A model generated the notes under the pieces. It did not search any database. It was not told where the DNA came from and worked only from the letters and a program-made list of their open reading frames with translations. The position numbers were made by a program, and so were the translations under genes. Source: Sphingomonadaceae bacterium (GTDB lineage: Bacteria; Pseudomonadota; Alphaproteobacteria; Sphingomonadales; Sphingomonadaceae). From it: a DNA stretch of 8,048 nt. Of this stretch, positions 6,317 through 8,048 are shown one piece after another (positions within the stretch are counted from its first letter, which is position 1; every line of letters starts with the position of its first letter). The stretch spans positions 1 through 8,048 of the forward strand of contig JAEMTM010000080.1 of NCBI GenBank assembly GCA_016462305.1. Direction: 5' to 3'.

Positions 6317-7720
6317 ATGCACAAAAACAAATCCTATTTCTTCTGCGGCATTGGTGGTTCGGGCATGTTGCCCTTGGCCAATATCGTCCGTGATGCAGGC
6401 GCAAGTGTCGCCGGTTCCGACCGCGCACTGGACCAAGGCCGATTGGGGCCGAAGTTCAGTTGGTTACAAAGCCTGGGCATTGACCTGTTTCCGCAAGACG
6501 GCAGCGGCCTTGTTGGCGGCGACCAAATCCTCATTGCCTCCGCCGCCATTGAGGACAGCGTGCCCGACATCGCCAAGGCCAAGGCGCTTGGTTGCACCCG
6601 CATGACGCGTGCGGAATTGCTCGCCGACCTGTTCAACGCCGCCCCGCGCAGCGTTGCCGTGGGCGGAACCAGCGGTAAATCGACGGTGACGGGCATGATC
6701 GGCTGGATATTGACCGATGCTGGACGTGACCCGACGATCATGAACGGCGCGGTGATGAAAAATTTCGTCGCCGATGATGCGCCCTTCGCCAGTGCGCATG
6801 TGGGGCAGGGCGGTGTCTTTGTTTCGGAAGTCGACGAAAGCGATGGCTCCATCGCTTTGTTCACGCCCGAGGTCGCGGTGCTCAACAATGTCAGCCTTGA
6901 TCACAAAAGCCTACAAGAATTGCGGCATTTATTCGGGGACTTTGCGCGTAAGGCGAAAGTGTGTGTCTGGAATGCCGATGATGCGGAGACTGCGGCGTTG
7001 ATCGCGCCGATGGCATTGGCGGGCGCCATTAGTTTTGGCTTTTCCGCTGACGCAAATTTCCGCGCAACCGACATTACCGACCTCCCGCTCGGCAGCCGCT
7101 TTACGCTCCATGCGATGGGCGAAACACATGCCGTGACGTTGATCGTGCCGGGCCGGCACAATATCGCCAACGCGCTTGCGGCGATTGCAGCGAGCGTCGC
7201 ACTTGGCGTGTCCGTTGCGCAAGCCGTGCGCAGCGTAGGGAGCTTTAGTGGCCTCGCCCGCCGTTTCGACATTGTAGGCACGGCCAATGACATCACCGTC
7301 ATCGATGATTTCGGCCATAACCCAGACAAGATCGCCGCGACGCTCGCGACGTTGAAGGCGTTTCCCGGCCGCATCATCGCCTTCTTCCAACCCCATGGCT
7401 ACGGCCCCATCCGCGTCATGGGTGCCGAACTGGCGGGCGTGTTTGCGGACATGCTTGGCGCGGACGACCATCTGCTCCTCTGCGACCCCGTCTATTTCGG
7501 CGGCACCGTGGACAAAAGCATCGGCAGCCAAAGCATCACCGACGCAGTGGCCAAAGCGGGCCGCAACGCCGAATATATCCCCAGCCGCGAAGACTGCGGC
7601 AACCGCATCGTCGAGCTGGCAAGGCCCGGCGACCGGATTGTCATCATGGGGGCAAGGGATGATACGTTGAGCGGGTTTGCGGGGGATGTGCTGAAATCCG
7701 CAGCAAAAATGAATTATTGA
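6317..7720 (+). CDS. Divergent Mur ligase family protein, MurC/Mpl-like
   Basis: ATP-dependent amide ligase of 467 residues (Mpl ~457, MurC ~490). The N-terminal nucleotide-sugar domain begins FFCGIGGSGM (8-17). The ATP P-loop is GGTSGKSTVTGM at 116-127, where MurC and Mpl have GTHGKTT. EVDESDGS (171-178) and NNVSLDHKS (190-198, His196) match the Mg- and ATP-binding motifs. GRHNIANALAA (279-289) and LARRFDIVG (313-321) follow. The C-terminal domain has DDFGHNPDKI (330-339), where the family has GHHP, and FQPHGYGPIR (357-366), where MurC has FQPHRYTR. It is thus a real but divergent ligase, and substrate cannot be fixed by eye. Its position opposite the LD-carboxypeptidase favours an Mpl-like tripeptide-recycling role (inference). 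ATG 6317 is the first start after an in-frame TAA at 6305; no Shine-Dalgarno is visible, so the message may have a very short leader or weak initiation. Confidence 0.9.
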   Translation: MHKNKSYFFCGIGGSGMLPLANIVRDAGASVAGSDRALDQGRLGPKFSWLQSLGIDLFPQDGSGLVGGDQILIASAAIEDSVPDIAKAKALGCTRMTRAELLADLFNAAPRSVAVGGTSGKSTVTGMIGWILTDAGRDPTIMNGAVMKNFVADDAPFASAHVGQGGVFVSEVDESDGSIALFTPEVAVLNNVSLDHKSLQELRHLFGDFARKAKVCVWNADDAETAALIAPMALAGAISFGFSADANFRATDITDLPLGSRFTLHAMGETHAVTLIVPGRHNIANALAAIAASVALGVSVAQAVRSVGSFSGLARRFDIVGTANDITVIDDFGHNPDKIAATLATLKAFPGRIIAFFQPHGYGPIRVMGAELAGVFADMLGADDHLLLCDPVYFGGTVDKSIGSQSITDAVAKAGRNAEYIPSREDCGNRIVELARPGDRIVIMGARDDTLSGFAGDVLKSAAKMNY

Positions 7721-7780
7721 TGTTGCAACCCGTTTGTTGTAGGACGATGTGGTCAATGTCAGGCATTAGCCTTTGATACT

Positions 7781-7810
7781 GGGCCTTCACCATTGCCGTG
7801 GTGGGGGCCC
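7781..7810 (+). terminator. Hairpin after the Mur ligase gene, plus-strand terminator candidate
   Basis: GGGCCTTCACCA (7781-7792) and TGGTGGGGGCCC (7799-7810) form a 12-bp stem around the loop TTGCCG. Two pairs are T:G, which are stable wobbles only in plus-strand RNA; in minus-strand RNA they are A:C mismatches. The hairpin therefore belongs to the plus transcript and begins 60 nt after the Mur ligase stop. Only AAATCATTGT follows, not a proper U-tract, so termination may be weak or factor-dependent. Confidence 0.5.
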
Positions 7811-7818
7811 AAATCATT

Positions 7819-7846
7819 GTGGGATCAGGTTGCCGCCCGATCCCAC
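7819..7846 (-). terminator. Hairpin after the membrane microprotein, minus-strand terminator candidate
   Basis: GTGGGATC (7819-7826) pairs with GATCCCAC (7839-7846). Two further GC pairs lie inside an A/C position that becomes a U:G wobble only in minus-strand RNA, giving an 11-bp stem there. The hairpin begins 9 nt after the minus-strand microprotein stop at 7856. The loop on the plus strand is TTGCCG, the same six bases as the neighbouring hairpin. AATGATTT follows on the minus strand, a poor U-tract. Confidence 0.45.
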
Positions 7847-7855
7847 CCCGTGTGC

Positions 7856-7948
7856 TTACTTGGTTTTTGTCACTTCAACGACTTTGAGGATCAAAGTAGC
7901 AAAAGCAAACATGACGCCAAGGAAAATGCACAATTCTGTCAATGTCAT
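7856..7948 (-). CDS. 30-residue single-pass membrane microprotein, unknown function
   Basis: A short frame from ATG 7946-7948 to TAA 7856-7858. The protein begins MTLTELC and has a hydrophobic stretch at about 5-24 (IFLGVMFAFATLILKVV), then a charged tail ending EVTKTK, consistent with one membrane span and a basic C-terminal end. AAGGAG (plus 7954-7959) lies 5 nt upstream, ideal spacing. An ATG at 7950-7952 is only one base from that site and opens a different 25-codon frame with no hydrophobic core, so the second ATG is preferred. Its ATG overlaps the stop of the upstream frame by ATGA, indicating coupling. Codons are richer in A/T (many AAA, TTT) than in the fab genes. Size and shape resemble small holin-like toxins and small membrane subunits, but I do not recognise it. 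Existence is likely, function unknown. Confidence 0.6.
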   Translation of the reverse strand: MTLTELCIFLGVMFAFATLILKVVEVTKTK

Positions 7949-8048
7949 ACATACTCCTTATCAACTGACGGCGGTAGTGCCGTCACAACCCGATTAAAGT
8001 CACGGACAAGTTTGTCCACGGATGTGTCGTTGTCCCCAAATAAATATG
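7945..8048 (-). CDS. C-terminal fragment of an unknown protein, cut by the right window edge
   Basis: Reading the minus strand inward from the right edge, one frame stays open for 33 codons and stops at TGA 7945-7947. The visible part begins YLFGDNDTSVDKLVRDF and ends PPSVDKEYV. It looks like a hydrophilic, probably helical tail of a soluble protein. The other two minus frames hit stops within 22 codons. The TGA overlaps the ATG of the membrane microprotein (ATGA), and the microprotein's Shine-Dalgarno is made by its Lys-Glu codons AAGGAG. That arrangement is the main support for both being real. No family is recognised from so little sequence. Confidence 0.55.
   Translation of the reverse strand, partial: YLFGDNDTSVDKLVRDFNRVVTALPPSVDKEYV

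Noticed and set aside
6139..6436. Short minus-strand frames reading through the palindromic repeat (63 and 90 codons)
   Set aside because: Their products (WIPPYAGMT, HPREGGGP) are the well-known false translations of this repeat class, and they overlap the Mur ligase start.
6929..7756. 275-codon minus-strand frame antisense to the Mur ligase gene
   Set aside because: The plus frame has every Mur ligase motif. The antisense product is His/Asp/Arg-rich with no recognisable domain, a usual shadow in GC-rich DNA.
7720..7776. 18-codon plus-strand frame starting in TGATG at the Mur ligase stop
   Set aside because: No ribosome binding site beyond the overlap, very short, Cys/Met-rich product with no hydrophobic segment or other sign of being a protein.
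7773..7997. 74-codon plus-strand frame at the right end
   Set aside because: It has no ribosome binding site, its composition is Cys/His/Pro-rich and unlike a protein, it runs through the hairpin at 7819-7846, and it is antisense to the better supported minus-strand microprotein.
7966..8017. Small palindromes TGACGGC/GCCGTCA (7966-7985) and GGACAA/TTGTCC (8004-8017) as operator sites
   Set aside because: Both lie inside the open C-terminal reading frame at the right edge and are short enough to occur by chance.

Overview
The window looks like chromosomal DNA of an alphaproteobacterium, most likely a sphingomonad. I base this on the protein sequences, the moderately high GC content, the fatty-acid gene order ending in mltG, and an interspersed palindromic repeat whose spurious translations (WIPPYAGMT-like, HPREGGGP-like) are typical of such genomes. 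The genus is an inference; no search could be run.

Layout, left to right. Positions 1-6148 carry a minus-strand block transcribed right to left: an LD-carboxypeptidase (5312-6148), fabD (4338-5276), a crotonase-family gene (3535-4338), fabG (2796-3533), acpP (2470-2703), fabF (1064-2323) and mltG (GTG start at 977, running off the left edge). fabD, the crotonase gene and fabG are tightly packed: a 1-nt stop/start overlap, then a 1-nt gap. A perfect 22-bp inverted repeat with flanking A/T runs lies between acpP and fabF and probably reduces transcription past acpP. A smaller hairpin pair lies between fabF and mltG. At 6149-6316 is a divergent intergenic region with a 90-bp inverted-repeat element. 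A plus-strand Mur-ligase-family gene (MurC/Mpl-like) occupies 6317-7720. The right end (7721-8048) holds two hairpins facing opposite ways, then two minus-strand reading frames: a 30-residue single-span membrane microprotein (7856-7948) and the C-terminal 33 codons of an unknown gene (7945-8048), overlapping by ATGA.

Functionally, FabD loads malonyl onto ACP, FabF condenses and FabG reduces, so the core is the type II fatty-acid elongation machinery. It is flanked by murein genes. MltG cleaves nascent glycan strands, LD-carboxypeptidase trims tetrapeptides to tripeptides, and an Mpl-type ligase would reattach those tripeptides to UDP-MurNAc, so the divergent pair could form a peptidoglycan-recycling module.

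Most of the window is ordinary housekeeping DNA. The less ordinary points are a crotonase lacking both hydratase glutamates inside the fab operon, a Mur ligase with altered signature motifs, the unannotated membrane microprotein, and the paired hairpins whose wobble pairs favour opposite strands.
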